From assembly GCA_012295275.1 (NCBI GenBank), contig CM022671.1, positions 13,557,178-13,621,177 of the forward strand: DNA of 64,000 nucleotides, written 5' to 3'. Shown piece after piece: positions 1 to 11,536 of the stretch. The notes below the pieces were generated by a model that was given only the letters and a program-made list of their open reading frames with translations, did no database searches and was not told where the DNA came from. Positions within the stretch are counted from its first letter, which is position 1, and each line of letters starts with the position of its first letter. The stretch comes from Chrysomallon squamiferum (Eukaryota > Mollusca > Gastropoda > Neomphalida > Peltospiridae). Position numbers and translations under genes: made by a program.

Positions 1-842
1 CATCTCTTATTTATGGAGGAAAATTTCACTTACCCACACTGTACTTGTTTACTTCTTCTCCTTCGAGTTAGTTTATACATTGTTTTGTCATTTTTACCAT
101 TAGTCTTCACTCTGAATTCAGTCACTCTACACGAGTAGTTGCAATACTTATAAGAACATAGGATATCTTGAGTAAAATAATAATAATAATAATAATAACA
201 ACAACAACAACACTAACAACAATTACAATAATATAACAAGAACAGTAACAACAACGACAACAACAACTGTAACAATAATAATAATAACAACATTCAGAAA
301 AGGATAATGAAGGAAAAGAAGAAAAAGTTCTCTTAATACATTAAGTTTTCAGCATTTCACAGTAATGACGATAATGAACACTAAATCCGAATGTCTAAAT
401 TAACTGCAGTGCAGAACAACACCTCACAACGTTATCTGAAATTACTAAAAGGTTGTACTGATATCGCTGAAAAGTTTAAAGAATAACGACGTGATAATGA
501 TGCTAATTATTATAATAATGATAATGAAGGTAATAATGAATAATTTTAAATATAATTAATAAGAAATTTGTTTCTCGTTATTTTTTTTATTTTTTTATTT
601 TTTTTTTGGTTAGACATGTTATAGATACCGTTCATCTAAATGTTACTAAGTTATCAATTTTATTTTATCAAATTAAACAAACTTTTTCTTTTCTTTACAG
701 TATGTTTATTAAATTTATCTTTCAGCCTTTTTGTGTTTAATGTTAAGTAAGTCAAGCGAGTGTTTGTCAATGAAAAGCATAAAACACATACAAAATTTTG
801 AGATGTTAAATGAACCTGAAAGAGAGAGAGAGAGAGAGAGAG

Positions 843-889
<47 letters not shown>

Positions 890-2175
890 CTAATCATTAG
901 ATTTGTTGATAAATACATGTAGATACAAAAACAAAAAGACAAAAACGTAGACAAACACATAAACATACTAATGTATGGATCATACACATATGAGAATACG
1001 ACTAATTATTATTATTATAATAGTTATTGCTGTTGTTATTACCACTAATAATAATGCTATTGTTATTATAATTATTGTTGTTGTTGTTATTGTAGTACTA
1101 GTACTGGTAAATGTATATAATAATAATATTATAGATCCTCAGAATTATAAATTAAGGTTCGCTTAAAAAGGACTAATCTTTGCCATAAGTGAAATCTGGT
1201 TAAAGAACCAGTATAAAGAACTGAATAACAGTTCAATCTGTTAAACATTCCCTCTTAACCAAGATATTTTTTAAATTACATGTTCGTGCCAAAGCAGGTG
1301 TGTTTTGATCATTAGCAGGGTTTAAGAAACACAGGTCAGTATTAGAAATAAAAAATCAAGAAACATCTAGTTACGTAAGACGTACTTGTTCGCTTGTGGC
1401 ATATTTGGATCCCTGAATTAGATATGGACATATTAAACTCTATGGAATTTGAGTGTATTCTTTATAAAATAAACTTGCACATATATTTCCACAAATATGC
1501 AGGTTTGTTAAAACATAATGATTGACAATGCAGTGGTATAAACGTACACCTAGATTTCCAGAGACAGGCGAGATTGTCAGAGCGACAGAGGTTAAGGACT
1601 GAGTGGACGACAGATCTCACATCAGAACACAGGGTTGAGATATCAAGTTTGCATGTATCTTCTGGATCCATAAACAGGTTCTCGATACACAAGTAAAACC
1701 TGTTACAATAAATAAAACAATGAAGCCTGGAAATTAACACCAATACAAAAGATATTTAAGCACACCCTAGCAAAACATTAGAAATTATCTGTGAAATTGT
1801 TTTAAACATGGGTTTAAATAGAAAGACCGACTGAAATATGTTTGCATATAAATAGAATGACAGAAATAACAATCAGTTAGTTAAACGGATAGTTAGATAG
1901 CTAGCTAGCTAGATAGTTAGATTCACAGACAGACAGATAAATAAGACAGATAAAAAAACAACAAATTAAAACAAATTTAGTTCATGATCATCGATTATAT
2001 TTATCACTAAAATCATTATGTTTGAGTTTGATAATAGATAAAGATTTTTTATTAAAACATTTAAATATTTTTAGAAATGCAGTTTTATTTATTTTAATAT
2101 TCATTTCCTACAGTTTATTTTTGACATAATGATATTTCAATAAGATATACATTTTATATATTTTAACAACATAAT
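1..2175. other. Gene-free, microsatellite-rich left flank
   Basis: No supported coding exon was found here. It holds AAT/AAC trinucleotide runs (176-291), a GA run that switches to GT (820-887), short ATT/GTT-type runs (1003-1100) and AT-rich unique sequence. The stretch around 1485-1700 contains related short segments of about 35 nt (a shared ATTTCCA...TTGT core, then a shared ACAGG-TT-GATA core) and may be a decayed minisatellite. The open frames over these repeats encode only low-complexity sequence. Confidence 0.6.
820..887. repeat. Compound (GA)n-(GT)n microsatellite
   Basis: About 13 GA units (820-846) run directly into about 20 GT units (846-887) with no spacer. The repeat unit changes at a single point. 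Confidence 0.95.
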
Positions 2176-2368
2176 TCATGCATTAATATAATACATAGGA
2201 TGTGCGCTTTTTAACCTGAACATTTGTGATCGACTTGTATCAAGGGCATCTTGTAAACTCCAGTTTGAAACTTGTCGTTGTGTGTAGTCATTATCGTCGT
2301 CGTCATAATCCTCGTCCCACATGTGTGGAGGAATCTGCTGAGAAACGTGCTCATGAACTATCAACTCT
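2083..2368 (-). CDS. Terminal exon of an unrecognised minus-strand gene (partial)
   Basis: On the minus strand a strong acceptor (pyrimidine-rich tract ending TTTTTGTAG) is followed at 2368 by an open frame that runs to a TGA at 2178-2176. It encodes about 63 residues; the first base completes a split codon, so the preceding exon should end in phase 2. The peptide has an acidic run (WDEDYDDDDNDY) and a mixed-composition tail ending HPMYYINA, unlike the low-complexity frames around it. An AATAAATAAA polyadenylation motif lies about 90 nt downstream (plus 2083-2092, included in the span). Upstream exons must lie to the right; none could be identified with confidence. The product is not recognised. 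I infer a real last exon from the acceptor, stop and poly(A) signal together. Confidence 0.5.
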
Positions 2369-2656
2369 CTACAAAAAGAAATAATATATGCTAGGAAGTT
2401 AATTTGAATGCTACACTCTATTGTCAGGAAAACATTGGTGTCCAGTATTAAAATAAAACAAAAATGCTGCAGACGGACGTATGTGTAATATTTTAATTAT
2501 ACGTGATCAGAGTGTGCAACAACTAAGTAGATAACAGCCATTATCTCCTATCACTAATTACTCGGGCAGTATCATACTCCGCTACTTAATAGATTTCTTA
2601 GACTATTTTAAGTAGAAAATTTATGTTAATGAAACTGGTCAAGGACAGGAACGATT

Positions 2657-2832
2657 GTGTGTGTGTGTTTGTGTGTGTATTTGTGTGTGTATGTGTGTGT
2701 CTGTGTGTATGTGTGTGTGTGTTTGTGTGTGTATGTGTATGTCTGTATGTGTCTGTGTGTGTATTTGTGAGTGTATTTTTGTGTGTCTGTGTGTTTGTGT
2801 GTGTGTTTGAGTGTGTGTATGTGTGTTTGTGT
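2657..2832. repeat. Imperfect GT-rich microsatellite
   Basis: About 175 bp of GT units interrupted by TTTG, TATG and CTG variants. It produces long artefactual Cys/Val frames on the plus strand. Confidence 0.9.
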
Positions 2833-2892
2833 TGTTTTTATTGCTGTTATAGCTGTCTGTTTGTTGATATTTTCTTCATTATTATATCACCG

Positions 2893-2937
<45 letters not shown>
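2893..2937. repeat. (TAA)n microsatellite
   Basis: About 15 TAA units. They explain the poly-Ile frames seen here on both strands. Confidence 0.95.
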
Positions 2938-2939
<2 letters not shown>

Positions 2940-4389
2940 AGAAGTAGTAGTAGAAAAGTAGTAAATAATAATAATTGTGATAGTTCCATTTATAGCAGTT
3001 GTAGAAAAGGAGGATGCAGTAATAAAAGTAAACAATAATACCAACATTTGTAGTTGCTGTCCTAGTAGTCGCATGCTAATTTGGTATGCTGTACATTACT
3101 ATTTTTATCGTTATTATTACTACTACTACCTTTCTGTTATTATTATTATAATTATTTATTATTTTACATCTCATCTACTACCGTTTATTACAATGAAATT
3201 AAGATTTTGATGCTTTTCAAAGACCGTTTTAAATATTGATTTAAAAAGCATTAGTTACCATCATTAATGAAAAATTAAACTCAAAACATAAGTTCTTTTC
3301 GGTTTTTTAGACATTTATCTGTAAGCTACAATTAACATAAAATTACAGATATCGATAAAGGAAGCGTAAAATTACAATTTTGCTTAAAGCATAATTTTGG
3401 TCTTTGCTCTTTCCGAAAACATTTACATCATTTTTAGATGAAATGAACAGGAATAATAAAAACAGATTATAAATTCAACTTAATTAACGAAATGGTTATA
3501 AATTAAACGTAATGTTATATCTGTGTTATAAAGACTGATTTGAGTCTTTAATTCATTCTAAAGCAAAAATAAATGCATTTTATTAGAAAACAACAGAAAT
3601 GATACTTTTGTGATTACTACATATTCAGATACAACTGTTCCTTACAACAGCAGCTTGCTACGACTACCACTCTCACTACTTCAGTTATTGTTACTATTAC
3701 TGCTATTGCTATTAATAATACGTATTATTACTAGAAGTACTACTACTACAACTGCTTCTTCTGAAAGAATTATAAAGAATAATACTAAAGATGATGGTGA
3801 TAAGAAACAGAATATAAGCACAAACAAAATGAAATGTGAGTCATAAATATGGATGATTAAACGACGAAGACCGAATGGTAAAAACATGAACGAGAAAAGA
3901 AATGTTAAAGATTTTTTTTTTTAAATTGGAAATACCTCTGTAACATTTTACTACTGAACTGTTTGAAAGTATTGCAAAATATCAGAATAATGAAAAGGTA
4001 ACAAAAATAGAATAAAATAAAATACAACATCATTCCAACGCTAGAAAAGAAATAAATCAGAATGATTAAGGCCGATGAAGTAAAAGCAGACGTCTCTGGC
4101 TGAAGAAGATGGTGACATTTCATTGAGATCTTGTTCACCAGATGGAGCAAAGACGACTCGTGAGAATACATTAATGATTTAGAATTATTGTGTCCAGCTA
4201 AGTAAGGTGTTTTCTCGTAAATATCAAAGTGTATTAATGATTGAGAATTCTCGTGTCTAACTAAATAAGGTGTTTTTTGGCAAATAGAAATCTTACCTTC
4301 TGTAACACAACTTCGCTAAATTATCAATTGTTTGAATTGAAATCACTTCCAAACAGAATATTATGACAATACCTTAAATAAAATAGCAT

Positions 4390-4424
4390 AAATAAATAAA
4401 CAAACAAACAAACAAACAAACAAA

Positions 4425-4459
<35 letters not shown>
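4390..4459. repeat. (AAAC)n/(AAAT)n microsatellite
   Basis: AAAC units flanked by AAAT units form a 70 bp tetranucleotide run. Confidence 0.9.
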
Positions 4460-7193
4460 CCAACAGTAAAATGATTGATGAGCTTTTAAAATAAAGTATA
4501 CTAAACAATAAACAAAAATAATTAAAATAACATTATCATAATTATGGCTACTAGTTATTATACATATATATATATATAGATAAAACAACAACAGCAATAA
4601 TGATTATGATGATAATGATGATGATGATAAGGATAATAATAATAATAATAAAACAGTAATAATAATAATAAAAATGCTGCAGTAGTATCAAAAATAATAA
4701 ATGACACGTAATTACCAAAAGGAAAATTAAAAATATAGCAGATCTTCGATTAATGGATTTCATAGAGCAAGGTGTCCTTTGATGCCGAAATGATATTTTA
4801 GTATTATAAAATAATAATTTTAATATTCAACGGCTACAGACACAAAATGTCCACAAATAAAAGATATTTAAAAAAAAAAAATAAAGCTCATCGGATATTT
4901 TTTTTAGAATACTGAATACTGGGTGATTTGCAGACATACAAGACCAATGAATGGAAGTCCGTTATTTCACTGTTTTAATCTTTATTTGAATTCACGATAT
5001 CTGAATGATAAGGAAACTGAACTAGCATCTTAAGTAGCTAAAATGGACAAGATATTAGTACCAGTTCAGTGAATTTTAATTAATTCATTTGTATCTATAT
5101 TAATTTAACATATATATATATAAAACTTTATCTCGAAAATAGATTACTTCTGTTTTGTTAAATACAGTACTCTCATTAATAATAATTACTTACAAAAATA
5201 CATTTCTACTTACTACAAATCGAATGGAAATCCATATAAAAGTAATGAAAGGTCTGAATAGCTAGACACGACTTCTTTCTGATTCCTTTCTTTCGTGGAG
5301 ATTAAGGAAGATAGAATGACGTAGAGCACGTCAAGGTAAAGGTGAAATGAGTCAGTAGAGAAGACGTTTGAACATAAATATACCTGCAGGCGTGAGCTGT
5401 CAAATGTTTAAATTATTAGTCGCTTATTCAGTAACTCTGTTGCAGGTTTCATTATTATTTTTTACGAAATTAATCGAAGCAAAATATCTAGCTTAATATT
5501 GTTTTATTATTTATATTTTACTAATATATTTTAAACAATATTATTAATATCAACATCACGAACAAAATGTTTAGTATTCAGTATTAAGTATGTATGTATG
5601 TCTGTGTGTATGAATCTTTTTATATGTATTATATGTGTGTTTGAGAACAGTTTCGTGTCACGTATGTATATGTACTGTCTGTGTAAATGTATGTGTTTGT
5701 ATGCACATATGTATATATGTATGTAATTATCCGTAAATATATATATAGGTGTGGGTTTCTGTGTGTGTATATTTCTATCCACGTCTGTACAAGCATATGT
5801 TGTAGACAATTTTGTTTAATAAGAATCGATATATGTGCGTACGCATGCTTTTGTGAACTAAAACACGCAGAGAAATACAGCTACGCATAAGCAAATAAAT
5901 ATTCATATCATTTTTTACTTTTTACTAATGTAATGAACTGCATATCTGCTTTAATGTTTAATATGCAAAGTAAATTCAAAATATAAAATAATATACCTTA
6001 AAAGGAACAATTTAAAAGTCATACAAATTTATGGGCTAGGTTTGGTGTTTCTCTGTATAATTTGGGCAAGGATTGGGGCAATAGCCTGTTTCCTCATTTT
6101 ACTAATGATTTTATGATGATAGATCGATTAAACCATTAGGTTCAAATAAAAAACAACAAATTACTGTGATGATTTATTACTTAGTATTATAACAAAACAA
6201 CAACAAAACAACAATAATAATAATAACAGAACTTCTACTACTGTCGCTGCTGTTACTACTACTGGTACTGCTGCTACTACTATTACTAATAATACTAATA
6301 CTACATATTTATTTACATAAAAAAAAACATTTTCAGATTTTATGCAGATGCATTCGGGATCGTACACAAACACACTTTTGGAAAAATACAAACCATTTCT
6401 GAAAACATATTTAAAACTATCCTTTTTAAGTATCTATAAAACTGTCACATGTGAAAATAGTATGCTTACCCAGACATGAATGTACGTATGTATATATGAT
6501 ATATGTAGTTTAGGATTTTGAATATTCTCTGAATAGACTTTGCAGACAGACAATATTCGGGAACGCACTGGTGCAGGAGGACAGAGTCCAGTCACGAGCT
6601 TACAAACCCGACAGATGCCGCTGACGAGACTCGAACGTATGGCACCCTTACTCTAAATATTTTGAATATTTTAACATTTGCATATTACTATTTTTAAACC
6701 TCTAAATAAAAAGATTCTGATGAAAGTAATTTAAACAAATTCAGAAAGAGGTGATTCAAAATTACATTTATCGTTCAGTTCCTCCGGATATGAAAATACG
6801 TGTTGTTCTGTTTCTGAGTTGACGACTCAAATGTTTAACAAGTTCTACCTGATTTGTTTATTTATCTTTTTACACGGGATTTGTTATTACTAAATATTTA
6901 TAACTAATTTTAAAACAATATAACGATGCAAATTAACTTTCACTTTTATATGCATATTTTGAACAAATTTAGATTATTATTGTTATCATCATCATCATTA
7001 TCATCACCATCATCATCATCATCATAATCAAGTTAAAAATTAATATATAATTCAAAAAGGAAAAAAGGTATTTGGTTAGTAGTGGCATATAATCGTACGG
7101 TCAACTTCTGACCAGAAAAACTCGCATTTGTTAAAAGAAATAAAATACATTTTATATTAATTCTTTATTTCCTAATCCAGACATGAAAGTAAC

Positions 7194-7673
7194 ATGGCGC
7201 TGCAAAAGAAGCCACTATTGGGGTGCTTGGACAAATCTGACGTCACTGAGATGGCTAAACTGAAATCGGCTTTAACAGCAGAGATGAGAAAATATGAAGA
7301 TTATTTAAACACGAATAATCATTGTTTCTTGCTGTGTAAATCTCTAGGAGACTTGGATTGCTCAGTTCTGCCTAAATTACGACAAGTCCAAGTGGCTGAG
7401 AATCTCAGTATTCCCCGACAGTTGTTCGACACTACTCGTCTATATTCAGCGCAGAAAATACAGACATCTTTAAACAAAGGTGCCCAGAAGACGGTGAAAT
7501 CATTCACGGCTGGTGAAAACATGAACTTTTATTATATAAGCATAAAATTAAATTTAAAAAGTTAGTTTTGCGTAGAATTTATTTCTTAAAAATCATAATA
7601 GTTAATATCACCAGTAATACATATAGGGACTGATACAAACACAACCACTTTATTTATTTCTGGGTGAACCTGA

Positions 7674-7723
<50 letters not shown>

Positions 7724-9073
7724 ATTATGGCATGTTTGAAAATATTTGGATCAATATAAGAGTATTAAACCTTTATTAAATCCCATAATACAATTTGAAT
7801 GATATATAATGAATGAATGAATATATATTTATATTTATATATATAAACAGCGTTTTCTTTAATCTCTACTGTCTTACCCCTGCTACGTTCTATGCGGTTA
7901 GTTGTAACAATTCCAATGACGTCACACATATGGCAATATGTAGAAAGTAATATAATGCAGTACTTGAATCATTTCGAAATAATTACTGTAACAAGTATAC
8001 AGAACTGGGTTTTCTGAGTGATGTTACGACTGATGTCTCTTTGGCATCTTAGAAACAATATATTCGAAGCTCAGCGAAGAAAGCTAAGTGAGATAATAAA
8101 AAGCGACGAAATGCTGTTAGAGCGTATTGGATATAACCTCATAGAAAGCATAGACCAACGAGAGTTCACGCTACATAATGTTGTGCAGGATATTTTAGCA
8201 TTTGTCAACTACGCCCATTATAAGAACAAGAGCCAGTACCGTTTTTGCTGGCTGGCGTTGCACCTAGCTCTTGGAATCTGCTGCAAATTTAAATCCGAAG
8301 CTCCAAAAGGTTTAACGAGGCGTGTGTTGTATGTTCTGCTCTTACACAGTTGTGGAATGGACTACGGGATATTTCTCAGAGATCTTTTTGATATGCACAT
8401 CGGAGTTCACACGCTACCTGACAAGTCAGACTATCTTCTCAAAGTCTGTGCAGGTTTTGTCATCGACCTCAAGGACACTGGTGTCGTGAACGCAGTATTT
8501 AAAGGTCCAGAGAAAAGCATCTGGTCACATCTTATTAACAGAGGATCATGCTACTATATAGACTTGCCAATAGGCTGTCCTGTCACGTATATCAGTCAGT
8601 CTCACATGAAAGCTTCTCCACTGATCCTTGCCATGTTGAATCTCCGACCCACTGCTGTCCTTATTCTTCTACAGCACGGTGCATCACCGACCGGAAGACC
8701 TCTTGAATATCTACTGCGCACGCTCAGCACTTTAGAAGAATATCCAGCTATGGCGAATGCGCCTAATTATTCTATATCGTACAGCAAAGAAATCTTACTG
8801 GAATGTCTTCATTACTGCTATAGAGCCATGTCAAAGATATATGTTCGTTTCCATCAGCTAAACGAGTACGAAACTGAACAAAATGACATTTATTTTATAA
8901 AGAAACGTGACGAGAAATATTTACCACCATACTGGTTGTCTCCCGCCTCGCTGAAACACCAGACAAGATGCTGCATTAGAAAATTATTAACGGAAAGCGA
9001 CAATCTGCCAGAAGGAATAAATCAACTTGGTCTCATGCAATGCTTAATAGAGTATTTAAATTTACTCAGCTAG
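7194..9073 (+). CDS. SOCS-box/ankyrin-type (ASB-like) protein, probable ubiquitin-ligase adaptor
   Basis: Two plus-strand open frames join well as exon 1 (7194-7512, donor CTG|GTGAAA) and exon 2 (8019-9073, acceptor TTTTCTGAG). Phase 1 matches on both sides and gives about 457 residues. The last 44 residues form a SOCS box (SLKH-, RCCIRKLL, then LP-G-, ending in EYLNLL), the element that recruits Elongin B/C and Cullin 5. A stretch near the middle (ASPLILAMLN...AVLILLQHGA) resembles a single ankyrin-like repeat, as in the atypical family member ASB17; this family assignment is moderate. The N-terminal exon is not recognised. A (GT)n tract (7676-7721) lies in the proposed intron. The sequence just before the first ATG (TTTCCTAATCCAG at 7180) looks like an acceptor, so a 5' UTR exon may exist. 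Alternative: exon 2 alone, starting at ATG 8021 after an in-frame TGA (350 residues). Confidence 0.7.
7676..7721. repeat. (GT)n microsatellite
   Basis: About 22 perfect GT units inside the proposed intron of the SOCS-box gene. Confidence 0.95.
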
Positions 9074-10008
9074 CTGAACATGGGTTTAACCCACCTCTAC
9101 GTAACATCTGTATTTTATATATAACAACGGTTGTAAAACTGTTTTAAATAGTATCATTCGCTCTGTTTAAATATACAGTTTTTATTCTCGTATTTTTGTC
9201 TTTATATGATATCCATTCTGATTTCAGTCTGTTATTTTATTATTATTATTATTGTTATTGTTATTGCTATTATAGCGTAATGGAATAGATGTCACAATGT
9301 GATAGTTTGGTTTATAAAACAGGCCATCTTGGTGTTCTGTACTAGCAGGATTATTTTAATGACTGTCAGCTGTTTGCCTGTTAAACCAGATTATCTCAGT
9401 ATCGTCATGCACATTGTTTAAGCTATGTACACGTCACAGCTCAACCTTATTTTACTCTTTATCTGGGTTTTGTTTATTTTTGTTTATTTTACTTCATTTT
9501 ATTTTATGAACTTCGTTTAAGTATTAAGATTAAACCTTAGTTCTGAAAGCTCTTACTAATCTGAAAAAGTCACAGCTATGATACTGGCATGCCAAAATGT
9601 GATGAATAAGCATAATATTTAAATTTTCAAGGAAAATAATAAATAAATAAATAAATAAAATAATTAAAAAAAAATAATTAAAAATAAAATAAATTTAATA
9701 AATAACAAATAAATTTTTTACAAAAAATGAAAATGAAATGACATGAAATGAAAGAGACAGTGATAAACATTATGAAAATGATTTAGGGTGTCGTTTTCAG
9801 ACAATGACGGAAAATTTAGAATAATTATACTTGCTTAGTGACATTTTCATCAACATTGTTAACATCTATTATTGTTATTTATTGTTTAAGTAAAGAATTT
9901 TCACTCTAATTATATGTACATATTTTATATTATTAAATAACTAGAACTACAATGAGGTAGTCTTCATAAGATTCATACCAAAAACAAAAAGCAGCAAACA
10001 TGTAGCTA

Positions 10009-10067
10009 GATAGATAGATAGACAGATAGATAGACAGAGAGATAGACAGATAGACAGACAGACAGAC
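10009..10067. repeat. (GATA)n/(GACA)n microsatellite
   Basis: Mixed GATA and GACA tetranucleotides, about 59 bp. Confidence 0.9.
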
Positions 10068-11341
10068 TTAGAGATGCATGAATGAATAACTAACTAAATA
10101 AATAAACTGGTTTTTTGTGAGAGAAATATACCATCTTTGTTATATTTTTTCTAAATGTTTAAATTTAAATTAAACGTAATATATCTTATTAAGAAAATAT
10201 TGTTAGTTATAATTAAAATATTTTCTGTTTGAGATTATTAAAGTTATGTCGAATAACAAATAGGTAAAAAAATATCATTCTTAACTTTTTTTCTTCATTA
10301 TTGTAAAGTAATATGTAATACGTACGAATAACATGCGTACATAAATGTCTTTGAAGCAAACAATTATCACTTTTAAAAAACAATATCTCTAAAAAAAATA
10401 TCGTTAAAATTGCACACACATTCAAAAATAACAATTAAAAACAAAGGAAAAAAGACTTTCTTCTGACATTTCTCATTTAATGAAAAAAGTTAAGATTGTT
10501 TTACCTTCAACATATTTTATATTTATTTATTTATTTAAATGGCAAACTTTGCTGTCACTCTTCATTGATTATAAGTAGACATAAACTATAAATCCGTCAT
10601 TTAGCTAAAATATGCATTTGAACAATATGAACAAAGTATATCAATGCACTTCCAACGTTTGATAATGATAAAATAAAAGCCATATTGTTAAATAGAAACT
10701 TGCATTTCCTTGTTCTTGTGACGTCATTTTGGGATTAAAAATAAATTTTCAAAACAATAAGGAAGAAAGTTCTGATAGTTTTGGTACAACACACTTTTCA
10801 CAATGTATCCAGTCTATTAGGAATTTTAATGTCCCACAGACGTCATAAAAAGCGTTATGTATAGGATTCGGATTTAATAATTAATTATTATAATTTATTA
10901 TTAAAACAGGCTGTTGATAGGATTTAAATATAACAATCAAATGAAAATATAAACAGTCCGTTTAAACTATTTATATTATAATAACACTGAAGAGATTTTA
11001 TATATTCAAAAAACAGTTTTCATTATCTCCAGAAGTATATGATTTTAAAGATTACTGATTTGTCAGTGTATTTTAATACATTACTTTATTATCTAGTTAA
11101 AACGTTTGACACCATCTGCTTCCATGACAGGGCGGCGATGAGCTCAAATCACAGCAGTGTACAACATAACTAATCACTAAGGTAACCTTAACGTATTTGT
11201 CTTTCATATACCGGTAATAAGGATATTTTTTGAAATTTTCATGTTATAAGTAAAATGTATGGTACTGTCGTCGTTACGGTAAATAATAATAATATCAGTA
11301 ACACTGGACATTGCCTGCAGTGGAGAATGTGAATATATAAA

Positions 11342-11380
<39 letters not shown>

Positions 11381-11400
11381 GTTATTATTATTATTATTAT
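11342..11400. repeat. (ATT)n microsatellite
   Basis: About 19 ATT units with one GTT interruption. It yields a poly-Asn frame on the minus strand. Confidence 0.95.
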
Positions 11401-11462
11401 CTACTATTAGTTCTCTCATGTCCAAAAATTATAATCTTTACCTATTTTTTAATTTATTTTTT

Positions 11463-11465
<3 letters not shown>

Positions 11466-11531
<66 letters not shown>
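11466..11531. repeat. (CT)n microsatellite
   Basis: About 33 uninterrupted CT units, a long pure polypyrimidine strand. Confidence 0.95.

Positions 11532-11536
<5 letters not shown>

Larger units (their letters stand above)
2369..7180. other. Intergenic or intronic stretch, repeats only
   Basis: No exon could be supported. The stretch holds the two preceding microsatellites, an AAAC/AAAT run (4390-4459), a GAT/TAA run (4597-4670), TGTA-rich sequence (5585-5790), ATC runs (6980-7025) and a local direct duplication of about 63 bp (copies beginning near 4170 and 4233). Part of it may be intron of the minus-strand gene whose last exon is at 2176-2368. Confidence 0.5.

Noticed and set aside
1462-1743. 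93-codon minus-strand frame with repeating LWK...C pattern
   Set aside because: The pattern comes from a decayed short DNA repeat; no splice sites, start context or recognisable domain.
2623-2961. 112-codon plus-strand frame
   Set aside because: Encoded almost wholly by GT and TAA microsatellites (Cys/Val then poly-Ile); no splice or conserved signal.
4361-4763. Hydrophobic minus-strand frames
   Set aside because: Produced by AAAT/AAAC and TAA microsatellites; Leu/Phe/Ile/Tyr repeats only.
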